A DNA stretch of 64,000 bases from Hymenobacter terrestris (GCF_013377905.1 NZ_JABKAV010000006.1:62001-126000), one strand, 5' to 3'; shown: positions 50,764 to 59,241, counted from the first letter of the stretch. The notes: a model not told the origin generated them from the sequence alone. A program made the numbers and translations.

Positions 50764-52350
50764 ATGCTTCCACGCATCCCCTTTTCGAAGGTGCTGGCGT
50801 TGGGTATAGCGGCCTGTACCCTGGCCCCCCAACTGACCCAGGCCCAAACGGCCGACCGTAAGACCAACATCAGCGTGTACTACAACTGGCTGCAGTACCA
50901 CGGCGACCTCGGGTCGGAGTGGTTCAAGCAGGACAAGGTAGAATACGGCCTGGGCCTGACGGTGAGCCGCTACATTGCGCCCGGCCTCGACATTGGTCTG
51001 GACCTGAGCTATGGCGACATGAAGTTCTCGGCCGACTATCCGAAGAACACGCAGTACGCCGTCCGGCGCTTCGATGCCAACGTGGTGAACGTTGGTATTC
51101 CAATCAAGCTGAAGCTCAACAATGGCTGGGCTCTGAAGGAGGATGCGTTTATCGCGCCTTACCTGGTGGTGCAGCCCGGCGTATTCTTCGCCAGCCCCGA
51201 CCTGTACGACATCAACGACCGGCTAATCAGCAATTCAGACGTGTATGCGTTTGATATTCAGGCGGCTGCCGGTATTAAGTTCAACTTCTCGCCCGCTGTT
51301 GGCCTGTTCATTCAAACCGGCCAGCACTACCCGCTCACCGATCAGGTGGACGGCATTACCAATGTTGGCGAACTCAACGACCGGTACCTGCAGCATAAGC
51401 TGGGCCTGAGCTTCAACCTCGGCAAGATGGCCGATGAGGATGGCGATGGTGTATCGGACAAGAAGGACAAGTGCCCCGGTACGCCGGCTGGCGTAGCCGT
51501 TGACCTGACCGGTTGCCCGCTTGACGGCGACAAGGATGGCGTTCCGGATTACCAGGACAAGTGCCCGACCGAAGCCGGCGTAGCAGCCCTCGAAGGCTGC
51601 CCTGACCGTGACGGTGACGGTGTACGCGACAGCGAAGACAAGTGCCCCGACACCCCCGGCAAAGCGGCCCTGCAGGGTTGCCCCGACGCCGATAACGATG
51701 GTGTAATCGATAGTGTAGACAAGTGCCCCGACACGCCAAGCGGTGTGCAGGTAGATGCCACTGGTTGCCCGCTCGATGGTGATGGTGACGGCGTTCCGGA
51801 TTACCTCGACCGTTGCCCTGCCCGTCCGGGCCCAGCCTCGAACAAAGGTTGCCCCGAAATGAAAGTAGAGGAGAAGAAGCGTCTGGAAGAAGCCACCAAG
51901 TTCATCCAGTTCGAGTTCAACAAGGCGGCCCTGAAGCCTTCGTCGTATTCGACCCTCGATGCTCTGTCGCAAATCATGCAGGACTACCCCGACTACTTCC
52001 TGAGCATCTCGGCCCACGCCGATAGCAAGGGTGAGGACAACTACAACCTGCGTCTGTCGGATGAGCGTGCTGCCTCGGCCCGCGCTTACATGCTGAGCAA
52101 AGGCGTACCCGCCGACCGTATCGTGTCGAAAGGTTACGGTGAGGCTAAGCCAATTGCCAGCAACACCACCGATGCTGGCCGCGCCCTCAACCGTCGCGTC
52201 GAGTTCGATGTGTACCTGCCCGGCGACCCGAACCCAGCCGTTGAGAAGTATGGCCAGGCCCCCGAAATAATGGAGGCCCCGGCTGTAGCTCCCAAAGCTG
52301 CTCCGGTGAAGAAGGCTCCGGTTCGCCGGCCCGCCCCGCGCCGCAAGTAA
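50764..52350 (+). CDS. OmpA family protein with thrombospondin type 3 repeats
   Basis: 528-residue major-outer-membrane-type protein. Signal peptide, then an N-terminal beta barrel (residues ~30-215, e.g. ISVYYNWLQYHGDL). Five Ca-binding TSP3 repeats follow (DEDGDGVSDKKDKCPGTPAG, DGDKDGVPDYQDKCP, DRDGDGVRDSEDKCP and so on). The C-terminal OmpA peptidoglycan-binding domain (~385-490) has LSDERAASARAYMLSKGV and NRRVEFDVYL. The tail is basic and Pro-rich. Codon use in the second half favours GGT/CGT/GCT, which suggests high expression. The upstream gap (50593-50763) is AT-rich and probably holds the promoter, but no exact TAnnTTTG is seen. Confidence 0.95.
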   Translation: MLPRIPFSKVLALGIAACTLAPQLTQAQTADRKTNISVYYNWLQYHGDLGSEWFKQDKVEYGLGLTVSRYIAPGLDIGLDLSYGDMKFSADYPKNTQYAVRRFDANVVNVGIPIKLKLNNGWALKEDAFIAPYLVVQPGVFFASPDLYDINDRLISNSDVYAFDIQAAAGIKFNFSPAVGLFIQTGQHYPLTDQVDGITNVGELNDRYLQHKLGLSFNLGKMADEDGDGVSDKKDKCPGTPAGVAVDLTGCPLDGDKDGVPDYQDKCPTEAGVAALEGCPDRDGDGVRDSEDKCPDTPGKAALQGCPDADNDGVIDSVDKCPDTPSGVQVDATGCPLDGDGDGVPDYLDRCPARPGPASNKGCPEMKVEEKKRLEEATKFIQFEFNKAALKPSSYSTLDALSQIMQDYPDYFLSISAHADSKGEDNYNLRLSDERAASARAYMLSKGVPADRIVSKGYGEAKPIASNTTDAGRALNRRVEFDVYLPGDPNPAVEKYGQAPEIMEAPAVAPKAAPVKKAPVRRPAPRRK

Positions 52351-52369
52351 TTTCGGCTCAAGTAAAGTA

Positions 52370-52406
52370 AAAAGCAGCCCGCTCGTATGAGTGGGCTGCT
52401 TTTTTG
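52370..52406 (+). terminator. Terminator after the OmpA/TSP3 gene
   Basis: Stem AAAGCAGCCC with GGGCTGCTTT, 12-base loop, followed by T-run. It lies about 20 bases after the stop codon. Confidence 0.88.
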
Positions 52407-52469
52407 TGGGGTATTGGGAGGGTTGATAAAGGCTGATGAAAAATATTTCAACAGAACATTATCTATTAT

Positions 52470-52503
52470 TACGAATTATTCGTACAATTACGAAACAATC
52501 GTA
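52470..52503. promoter_or_regulatory. Two tandem BlaI-type operator dyads
   Basis: TACGAATTATTCGTA (52470-52484) and TACGAAACAATCGTA (52489-52503) are both 15-bp dyads TACGA-N5-TCGTA. Their centres are 19 bp apart. They lie in an AT-rich patch directly in front of the blaI ATG (52513) and after the ompA terminator. Confidence 0.7.
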
Positions 52504-52512
52504 CTTGCTCTT

Positions 52513-52878
52513 ATGGAACGACTTACCCAACCCGAGGAAGATGCCATGCGCGTTTTCTGGGACCTTCAGGGCGGCTTTATCAAGGATGTGCTGGAGCAAC
52601 TGCCCGAGCCCCGGCCGCCCTACACCACGCTGGCTTCCACGGTGCGCAACCTGGAGCGCAAGGGCTACCTCAGCGCCGAGAAGCTGGGCAACACCTTCCG
52701 GTTTACGCCCGCCATTGCGGCCGAGGAATACCGGAAGCGGTTTCTGGGCACTTTCGTGGGCGACTACTTCCGCGACTCCTACAAGGAGTTGGTTTCCTTC
52801 TTCGCCAAGGAGCAGAAAATAAGTGCCGAAGAGCTGAAGGAGATAGTGCGCATGATTGAAAACGGCCCACCGAAATGA
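52513..52878 (+). CDS. BlaI/MecI/CopY family repressor
   Basis: About 121-residue winged-helix repressor. The family pattern is MERLTQPEEDAMRVFWDLQG at the start, a recognition-helix region around PPYTTLASTVRNLERKGYL, and a C-terminal dimerisation helix with SYKELVSFFAKEQKISAEEL. In characterised systems it is cleaved or inactivated when its partner membrane peptidase is activated. The stop overlaps the start of the M56 gene by four bases (ATGA), the usual blaI-blaR arrangement. Two operator dyads lie upstream. Confidence 0.93.
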   Translation: MERLTQPEEDAMRVFWDLQGGFIKDVLEQLPEPRPPYTTLASTVRNLERKGYLSAEKLGNTFRFTPAIAAEEYRKRFLGTFVGDYFRDSYKELVSFFAKEQKISAEELKEIVRMIENGPPK

Positions 52879-54455
52879 GTGCGCCCGAGCTGTTGCCCTA
52901 CCTGCTGAAGGTGAACGGGGCGCTGGTGCTGTTCTGTGCCGTGTACTATCTGGGGCTGCGGCGGCTCACATTTTTCGGGCTGAACCGAGCCTTCTTGCTC
53001 TTCGCGCTGCTGTTTGCGCCCACCTACCCGCTCCTGGATTTTAGCGGCTGGCTGGCCCGCACCGCGCCGCGCCCCGCAGAGCTGCTACGCCTGCCGGCCG
53101 AGTGGTCTGGGCTGGCGCTACCTTCCCCAACGGCTGCTCCGGCCGCTACCGACTGGCTGCTGGTGGCTTACTGGGTCGGTGTGATAGTGTTTGGGCTACG
53201 GCTACTGATACAGCTGCTGGCCGTGCGCCGCTTACACCGCCAATCCCGGCCACAGACGCTGCAGAGCTGGTTTTTTCGACGCCTGAGCGGGCCGGTCATG
53301 CCTTTTGCGTTCTGGCAAACCGTGTACCTGAACCCTGACCGGCACCCGGCTGCCGAGCTGCCCGCCATTCTGGCCCACGAGCATGAGCATGTGCGCCAGT
53401 GGCATACGATTGATATCCTGCTGGCCCAGCTAAGCCTAGTATTCTACTGGTTCAATCCGGGTGGTTGGCTGCTGCGCCGGGCCCTGCACGAAAATCTCGA
53501 GTTCCAGGCCGATTACCGGGTACTGCAAACCCGGGCGCACGATGCCAAAGCCTACCAATATTCGCTGCTGCACCAGAGTATCGAACACAGCCCCACTAAC
53601 GAAATAGTCTGTCACTTCAACTTCCACCTTCTTAAAACCCGCATTGCCATGATGAATACCCAACCTTCGGCGCCCCGTCAGCTGCTGCGCTACATCGCCG
53701 TGGTACCACTGGCCGCCGGCCTGCTGTTTGCCACTGCTGCTTCAACTGCTGCGCCCACGGAGGCGCCGGTTGCTGCTCTGAAAGCGGCAGTGATTGATGT
53801 AGAAAAGGAAGCGCCTATAAGCGCCTTGCCGCCGGCGGCGCTGGCCTACATCGTTCAGCAATACCCCGGCTACCGGCTTATCGGCCTGACTGAGGTGCGG
53901 GCCAATGATGGCAGCAACCTGCGCTACAAAGCCCAGATTGCCTTTGGCCGCCGCCCGACCGATGTGCTATTCGATGAAAAGGGCCTGCCACTGCAAACCG
54001 GTGATGCGCTGATTTTCCTCGACGGTAAACGCATCAGCCAGGCAGAGATGAATAAGCTTGACCTGAAGCTGATTGAAAGCACGAGCGTACTCAAAGGCAA
54101 TGCAGCTCTGAAGGCCTTTGGCCAGGATGCTGCCAGCGGAGCCATTCTGATTATTACAAAGCAGAACAAGGATTCACCGGAAGTGCGAGACTTTGTGCGC
54201 AAGTACGGCATTGTAAATACCCCGGCTAGTCCCGCAGTTGAGCAACTTACGCAACTGGTCGTTTCTGGTCAGGGGCTGTCGACCAACGACCTGCAGGGGC
54301 GACTACTGCTAGTAAACGGCCAGGAAGCATCAGTTGAGCAGTCGAAGGTAGCAACGGACCAACTACAGAGCGTGTTCGTAATGGATGCCGAGCAGGCCAC
54401 TAAGAAGTACGGTGCAAAGGGGGCCAAGGGGGCCGTACTTATCGAAACTAAGTAG
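52875..54455 (+). CDS. M56 (BlaR1-like) membrane metallopeptidase with TonB-plug-like tail
   Basis: 526-residue membrane protein. Residues ~1-250 form the BlaR1-like membrane peptidase: four hydrophobic segments and the zinc site AHEHEHVRQWH (HExxH) with a distal HENLEFQADYRV. A membrane segment near residue 275 is followed by a ~225-residue extracytoplasmic region. There, LPPAALAYIVQQYPGYRL looks like a PepSY-like/BLIP-like unit. Two TonB-plug-like units follow: DALIFLDGKRIS...VLKGNAALKAFG and RLLLVNGQEAS...KKYGAKGAKGAVLIETK. No penicillin-binding sensor domain is present. Signal sensed is unknown. Confidence 0.9.
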   Translation: MSAPELLPYLLKVNGALVLFCAVYYLGLRRLTFFGLNRAFLLFALLFAPTYPLLDFSGWLARTAPRPAELLRLPAEWSGLALPSPTAAPAATDWLLVAYWVGVIVFGLRLLIQLLAVRRLHRQSRPQTLQSWFFRRLSGPVMPFAFWQTVYLNPDRHPAAELPAILAHEHEHVRQWHTIDILLAQLSLVFYWFNPGGWLLRRALHENLEFQADYRVLQTRAHDAKAYQYSLLHQSIEHSPTNEIVCHFNFHLLKTRIAMMNTQPSAPRQLLRYIAVVPLAAGLLFATAASTAAPTEAPVAALKAAVIDVEKEAPISALPPAALAYIVQQYPGYRLIGLTEVRANDGSNLRYKAQIAFGRRPTDVLFDEKGLPLQTGDALIFLDGKRISQAEMNKLDLKLIESTSVLKGNAALKAFGQDAASGAILIITKQNKDSPEVRDFVRKYGIVNTPASPAVEQLTQLVVSGQGLSTNDLQGRLLLVNGQEASVEQSKVATDQLQSVFVMDAEQATKKYGAKGAKGAVLIETK

Positions 54456-54736
54456 CGCATACCGCTTGCGCATATTCTGAGTCTCAAGCCGCCTGAGCTA
54501 TAACGCCTTAGTGGTTCAGGCGCGGCTGCCAACGCATTATCGGCGCTATTGGTTTCATATCAGATGGCGCTAAAAAGAAGGAGCGCGTCCAAAAGGGCCT
54601 GATTTTCGTAGGGATTAAAGACCACACAAAATAAACTACTGCTTTAGGAGTTTATCCCAGCGTCGCGGGGGCTCGTGCAACCGCGGCGCTGGCGTTGGTA
54701 TCCTTCGGGTATATTCCTCATTCTTAGCGCTTATCT
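54456..54736. other. Intergenic region with imperfect hairpin
   Basis: 281 bases without a gene between the M56 gene and the next secreted-protein gene. It contains an imperfect hairpin (CCAGCGTCGCGG paired with CCGCGGCGCTGG, about 54657-54693) without a T-run. No exact Bacteroidota promoter is visible. Confidence 0.5.
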
Positions 54737-55120
54737 ATGTCGTTTTCCTTATTAGTCGGCGCGGTGCTCGTAACGGCCGCCCTCAGTATAGCCGGTGTTG
54801 CGCGGGGCCAGGGCCAGTTGGTTGGTGCGGCCGAAACCCGCGTAGTGGCTGCGCCTAGCCTTTATTTTCTCGATGGGCAGCTCACGGACAAAAAAACTAT
54901 TGACGAGCTCAACCGCCGAACCATTGCCTCGGTGAATGTGGTGAAGGGCGCGGAGGCAGTCCGGATTTTTGGGGACACTGCCGGCGAAGGCGTAATGATT
55001 GTGGTAACCAAGCGCAACGTGACTTCGGCCGGCGTAGCCGAGTTCAACCGCCGCTACGACATCCGGCCCGTAGAGGTGCCGGCAACCCCTCTTCCGCCGG
55101 CCCCGCGCGTGCAGCACTAA
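54737..55120 (+). CDS. Small secreted plug-domain-like protein
   Basis: 127 residues with an N-terminal hydrophobic signal (FSLLVGAVLVTAALSIAGVARG). The mature part contains one TonB-plug-like unit: SLYFLDGQLTDKKTIDEL, TIASVNVVKGAEAVRIFG and GEGVMIVVTKRNV, the same pattern repeated in the M56 protein's tail. The C-terminus is Pro-rich. No barrel is present, so it cannot be a transporter. Its position after the M56 gene suggests that it is part of the same system (inference). Confidence 0.75.
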   Translation: MSFSLLVGAVLVTAALSIAGVARGQGQLVGAAETRVVAAPSLYFLDGQLTDKKTIDELNRRTIASVNVVKGAEAVRIFGDTAGEGVMIVVTKRNVTSAGVAEFNRRYDIRPVEVPATPLPPAPRVQH

Positions 55121-55198
55121 CCAAGCAATGGGGTCCGGAGTATCAATTTGGCTCCCGGCAACGTATAAAGGGTTTTCAACCATTTGATTTACAACCCT

Positions 55199-55471
55199 AT
55201 GCTTCGCTACATTATCCTACCCCTATTACTGACCGGCGGTGCGATGTCTGCCGCTACGGCCCAGACCACTGAAGTCGAAACTCATCTTGCCCCTTCTGAC
55301 ACCACAAACCGGGTGGAAGGAATTTATGTAGCCCCTGGGATGACCGGGGCTCCTAAGCAGCAAGTAACTACCGACTACGACAACCAGCCACTTAAGCGGG
55401 CAAAAAAAGCGAAGAGCAAGCCCTCGACGCTTATTTCAAATGAGCCGCGTAAGCCGGCCAGCCGGCCCTAA
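55199..55471 (+). CDS. Small secreted hypothetical protein
   Basis: 90 residues with a signal peptide (MLRYIILPLLLTGGAMSAATAQ). The mature part is short, polar and basic at its C-terminus (LKRAKKAKSKPSTL). No family recognised. It lies 78 bases after the plug-like protein gene. Confidence 0.65.
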   Translation: MLRYIILPLLLTGGAMSAATAQTTEVETHLAPSDTTNRVEGIYVAPGMTGAPKQQVTTDYDNQPLKRAKKAKSKPSTLISNEPRKPASRP

Positions 55472-55567
55472 TCTGGTACATCAGTAGTGTCCCAGTCAAC
55501 GCTGGGCGTGGTGGCCGCGTATGGCAACAACCCGGCTGTCTGACCGGGCTTACCTGTTTCTGCCCGC

Positions 55568-55987
55568 ATGACCATCGACACCACCTCGCTCGCCGATTTT
55601 CTTGACCTCAGCCATCGGCCCGATTTGGGCATTATAGCCGCCCGTTGGCTGCGACCCACTACTTCGGGCGAGCTGCGGGCAGGCTACCAGTTGCTGCTGA
55701 ACCATGCGGGTACCTGTAGTGCCTGCAACTGCTGGCTGATTGATGCCCGCCGCCGCGTTCGGGTAGATTTGAGCGATGTACATTGGCTGACTGAGCAATT
55801 TTACCCGACGCTACGGCAGCACCTGGGCCACCATGTGTTTCTGGCATTTCTGGTGGCCCCCTACCAGCTCGAAGATGCCCAGGACGATACACTACCCGCC
55901 ATGCCTCATACCCACGGGGACTACTGCTCAGTGCACCAGTTCACTGATGAGGGGGAGGCCGTGCGCTGGCTTCGCTCGCGCCGGTAG
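55568..55987 (+). CDS. Hypothetical SpoIIAA/STAS-like protein (paralogue of 59290 gene)
   Basis: 139-residue soluble protein without signal. It parallels the product of the gene at 59290 along its length: LADFLDLSHRPDLGIIAARW, then CNCWLIDARRRVRVDL, then LTEQFYPTLRQHLG, and a C-terminal FTDEGEAVRWLRSR. The fold looks like a SpoIIAA/STAS-type alpha-beta domain (inference). Such genes occur in several copies in Hymenobacter-like genomes with no assigned function. Confidence 0.7.
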   Translation: MTIDTTSLADFLDLSHRPDLGIIAARWLRPTTSGELRAGYQLLLNHAGTCSACNCWLIDARRRVRVDLSDVHWLTEQFYPTLRQHLGHHVFLAFLVAPYQLEDAQDDTLPAMPHTHGDYCSVHQFTDEGEAVRWLRSRR

Positions 55988-56221
55988 GCTACCGACCGTC
56001 CGATCGTACGTTTTTTTGCACTCTGAGAAGCAAGCCAATTCAGCAAAGTCGAAAAAAGCCAATTATTTACTGGTTATATAGGCTGTGCAAAATATTCGTG
56101 GAAAGATGAATTTTTATAGTGCCTGATTTTCGTTTACCTTCATTGTGAGCTAAATACTCCGCACCCGAAGAGACGAAAATACTTTCAGCAGGCCTTTCCA
56201 TTCACTCTTTCCTTCCTCTAT

Positions 56222-56542
56222 ATGTTCAAAACGCTACTTTTCCTTTTGCTGGCTTTTGCCATGATGCTGGATCCGGCACCAGCCCGCGCTACAATCAAGG
56301 CGCATGCTACCACAAGCACTACCCTGCTGTTGGCTCCTGCCGGGGCCGAGGGAGGCTTTTTCCGGCGTGCCCCACGCAAGGGTCGTCCCAACTACATGAG
56401 TTACAAGGGTGGTGCCCGCAAAAAAATGAAGAAGCTCGGCCCCGTGCGTCGCTGGAAGCTGCGGCGTAAGGCCCAAGCCAAGCGTCGCATGCACGGGCCA
56501 AGCGTGAAAGCCGGTGTCCCAACCCGGGTGATGAAGAAATAG
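56222..56542 (+). CDS. Small, strongly basic secreted protein
   Basis: 106 residues. A signal peptide (MFKTLLFLLLAFAMMLDPAPARA) is followed by a very Lys/Arg-rich mature part (GGARKKMKKLGPVRRWKLRR and KAQAKRRMHG). No family is recognised. The upstream gap (55988-56221) is notably AT-rich. It has its own terminator at 56565. The composition suggests binding to polyanions such as nucleic acid, LPS or polyphosphate, which is a guess. Confidence 0.7.
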   Translation: MFKTLLFLLLAFAMMLDPAPARATIKAHATTSTTLLLAPAGAEGGFFRRAPRKGRPNYMSYKGGARKKMKKLGPVRRWKLRRKAQAKRRMHGPSVKAGVPTRVMKK

Positions 56543-56564
56543 CCAGCCTTCCTACTGGTCTGCC

Positions 56565-56597
56565 AAAGCCGCTTCCTGCCCGGGAAGCGGCTTTTTT
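56565..56597 (+). terminator. Terminator after the basic secreted protein gene
   Basis: Stem AAAGCCGCTTCC (56565-56576) with GGAAGCGGCTTT, six-base loop, followed by T-run, starting 23 bases after the stop. Confidence 0.9.
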
Positions 56598-56788
56598 GCG
56601 GTAGGGGCGCAACCACTGCCCGCCAACCAAACGCCACAATGCGCGTTTAGCCAGCGAGGGTACCATCAAAACCCATCCTGCTCAACTCACCTGTCCGGCC
56701 GCTGGCTGCTACTGCCCGGCGGCGGTTAGCTTGCGTTTCTGGGCGGTTAATGGCAGCCGTACGGGAGCCCCTTTCAACCCACATTTGC

Positions 56789-58321
56789 ATGAACGAAGTA
56801 ATTGAAATCCGCCACCTGCAGGCCGAAGACTACGAATCATTTGACGCGGCTATGCGGCGGGCCTATCCCGAAATGGGCAGCTACTGGCCTGCCAAGTCGC
56901 TGGAGCGGCTCCAGGAGCTGTTCCCAATGGGGCAGTTGGTTGTAACGATAAACGGGGCGGTGGTAGCGGCCGCGCTGGCCATTATTGTAGAGCGCGCCAA
57001 GTACCCCGATGAGCATACCTACCGCCAGATTACCGGCGAGTACACCTTCAGCACCCACGACCCGGCCGGCGACACGCTCTACGGCATCGAGGTGTTCGTG
57101 GACCCCGATTACCGCGGGCGGCGGCTGGCGCGACGGCTCTACGAGGCGCGCAAGGAGCTGTGCGAACGGCTCAACCTTCGGGCCATTACGTTTGGAGCCC
57201 GTATTGCCGGCTACCGCGAGTACCAGGAAACCATGACGCCCAAGGACTACGTGCAGCGGGTAAAAAACCGCGAAATCGTGGATCCAGCCCTCAATTTTCA
57301 GCTCTCCAACGACTTCCATCCGGTGCGCGTAATTCGGGGCTACCTGCCCGGCGACGAGGCCTCGGGCAACTATGCCCTGCTGATGGAGTGGGACAACATG
57401 CTCTATAGCCAGCGCCCTGCCACCGCCGTAGCGCCCAAAACGCAGGTGCGGCTGGGCCTGGTGCAGTGGCAAATGCGCCTCTACGACAGCTTCGACGACC
57501 TGTTCCAGCAGGTCGAATACTTTGTGGACGCGCTGTCGGCGTACCGGGCCGACTTTGCCCTGTTTCCGGAGCTGTTTCATGGCCCGCTGATGGCCGAAAC
57601 CAACGAGCTGGCCGAAATAGATGCCATCCGCAAGCTCAGCCAGTTTTCGCCCGAAATCCTGCGCCGTTTCACGCAGCTGGCCGTCAAGTACCATATCAAC
57701 ATCATTACCGGCTCGATGCCCGAGCTGGCCCCCGATGGCCAGCTGATGAACGTGGGCTATCTGTGCCGCCGCAACGGCACCACCGAGCGCTACGAGAAAA
57801 TCCATGTAACGCCTAACGAAGCCAAGTACTGGGCCCTGAAGGGCGGCACCAGTCTCCAGACCTTCGACACCGACAGCGGCCGGATAGGTGTGCTCATCTG
57901 CTACGACTCGGAGTTTCCGGAGCTGGCCCGCCTGCTGGCCGACCAGGGCATGGACATTCTGTTTGTGCCCTTCCTCACCGACACCCAGACCGCCTACTCG
58001 CGGGTGCGACACTGCGCCCAGGCCCGGGCCATCGAAAACGAGTGCTACGTGGCCATTGCCGGCTCGGTGGGCAACCTGCCCCGCGTAAAAAACATGGACA
58101 TCCAGTACGCCCAGTCGGCCGTACTCACGCCCTGCGACTTCTCGTTTCCGACTACCGGCGTGAAGAGCGAGGCCACGCCCAACACCGAGATGATTCTGGT
58201 AACCGACGTGGACTTGTCCATTCTCGACAAGCTACGCCAGCAGGGCAGCGTGCAGAACCTGCGCAGCCGCCGCCACGATGTGTATTCGCTGAGTTCGGCC
58301 CAGCTAATGCCCAAGCACTAA
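56789..58321 (+). CDS. Bifunctional GNAT acetyltransferase / carbon-nitrogen hydrolase
   Basis: About 510 residues. Residues ~1-205 are a GNAT domain with the acetyl-CoA loop YRGRRLARRLYEARKELCER (the motif R-G-R-R). Residues ~215-505 are a nitrilase-superfamily amidohydrolase. Its catalytic triad is visible: Glu in LFPELFHGPL (~261), Lys in RYEKIHVTPNE (~337) and Cys in VLICYDSEFPELA (~372). The fused architecture is known in several phyla; its substrate is unknown and no amide-metabolism genes adjoin it. ATG 56789 gives a normal GNAT start. Confidence 0.93.
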   Translation: MNEVIEIRHLQAEDYESFDAAMRRAYPEMGSYWPAKSLERLQELFPMGQLVVTINGAVVAAALAIIVERAKYPDEHTYRQITGEYTFSTHDPAGDTLYGIEVFVDPDYRGRRLARRLYEARKELCERLNLRAITFGARIAGYREYQETMTPKDYVQRVKNREIVDPALNFQLSNDFHPVRVIRGYLPGDEASGNYALLMEWDNMLYSQRPATAVAPKTQVRLGLVQWQMRLYDSFDDLFQQVEYFVDALSAYRADFALFPELFHGPLMAETNELAEIDAIRKLSQFSPEILRRFTQLAVKYHINIITGSMPELAPDGQLMNVGYLCRRNGTTERYEKIHVTPNEAKYWALKGGTSLQTFDTDSGRIGVLICYDSEFPELARLLADQGMDILFVPFLTDTQTAYSRVRHCAQARAIENECYVAIAGSVGNLPRVKNMDIQYAQSAVLTPCDFSFPTTGVKSEATPNTEMILVTDVDLSILDKLRQQGSVQNLRSRRHDVYSLSSAQLMPKH

Positions 58322-58409
58322 GTCCGCTCCCAAGCAACGTCGGCCACCTGGCTGTCGTACCACAAGCGGCGGGCGCCATGCCCGTTTCTCACGCTAGCGT
58401 CTCCTGTTT

Positions 58410-58733
58410 ATGTTCCGATTTTTGACCGTTGCCCTGCTGCTCGGGGGCCTGAGTGCCCCGCTGGCCGCCCGCGCCCAGAACCGCGCCCCTGTTACGCCTA
58501 CCCGCCACCAGCCCACCGAGCGCATCAGTCCGGTGCCGGGGGTGGTGCTGCCCACGGGGGCAAGCCAGCGCACGGCCGAGCCGCTGGCCGTACCCACCGT
58601 CGAGCCCAACGCCCAGCTGCCCATGCCCCAGGTGCAGTTTGGCCAGGTAAGCGCCGATTCGGTGCTGATGGAAACCGTTGCCCCGGCCCCCAAGCCCCCT
58701 CTGCGCAAGCGCAAGCGTAGCGCCCGCCAGTAG
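58410..58733 (+). CDS. Hypothetical Pro-rich secreted protein
   Basis: 107 residues with a signal peptide (MFRFLTVALLLGGLSAPLAA, then RAQ). The mature part is Pro-rich and low in hydrophobic residues, probably disordered, ending in a basic cluster (PLRKRKRSARQ). No family recognised. It lies 88 bases after the GNAT-nitrilase gene. The upstream gap has no obvious promoter. Confidence 0.6.
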   Translation: MFRFLTVALLLGGLSAPLAARAQNRAPVTPTRHQPTERISPVPGVVLPTGASQRTAEPLAVPTVEPNAQLPMPQVQFGQVSADSVLMETVAPAPKPPLRKRKRSARQ

Positions 58734-58767
58734 AACGGCAGCTGATCGGCTTTAGCGCGAACCGAAG

Positions 58768-58858
58768 GACTGCAAAGCGAAGCTCCAGCTTCGCGTATCG
58801 TTGAACGAAGCTGTGTAGTGCAGCCGTCGGCAACGATACGCGAAGCTGGAGCTTTGCG
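58768..58858. repeat. Hairpin repeat (GAAGCTGGAGCTTTGC family)
   Basis: Inverted repeat: GCAAAGCGAAGCTCCAGC...CGTATCGTTG is answered by CAACGATACGCG...GCTGGAGCTTTGC. It lies between the convergent Pro-rich and lipoprotein genes, the same family as 34861-34937. Confidence 0.85.
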
Positions 58859-58883
58859 CTATGTTCGGGTATTGGGGCGGGTT

Positions 58884-59156
58884 TTACTTCACCTTCACGG
58901 TGCCGTCGTCGGCGTCGCGCTTTACTTTGTTGCCGTTGGCGTCCTTTATCTTGATGTCGCCATCGGCCTGCTTCTTGATTTTGCTGCCGTCGTCGCCCTT
59001 AATGGTGGTGCCGGCGGGCAGGTCGGCGGCACGCTCTATGGGAGTTTCGGTGGCGGGTGTCTCGACGACGGCGGGCTGTTCGGTGGTTTGCGAGCAGGCG
59101 CCGAACAGCAGCAGCAGGGCGGTGGCGGTACTCAGAAGCAGGGAAACGCGTTGCAT
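58884..59156 (-). CDS. Hypothetical lipoprotein
   Basis: 90-residue predicted lipoprotein: signal MQRVSLLLSTATALLLLFGAC with lipobox FGAC. The mature part is Thr/Glu- then Lys/Asp-rich, with repeated K-K-Q-A-D-G-D and K-I-K-D-A-N-G-N turns reminiscent of short Asp/Gly Ca-type loops. No named family. ATG 59156 begins the signal; the upstream extension is unsupported. Confidence 0.65.
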   Translation of the reverse strand: MQRVSLLLSTATALLLLFGACSQTTEQPAVVETPATETPIERAADLPAGTTIKGDDGSKIKKQADGDIKIKDANGNKVKRDADDGTVKVK

Positions 59157-59241
59157 GGCGGGGAGAAGTTGATGAGTGATGAAAGCCGGCGACCCCGCCC
59201 GGGGCCGTCGTGTCCCTGCTACGTGTTGCGGGGCAGCCGCG

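Noticed and set aside
52875..54455. True beta-lactam sensor (BlaR1)
   Set aside because: The penicillin-binding sensor domain with SxxK motif is missing and no beta-lactamase gene is adjacent; only the peptidase half is shared.
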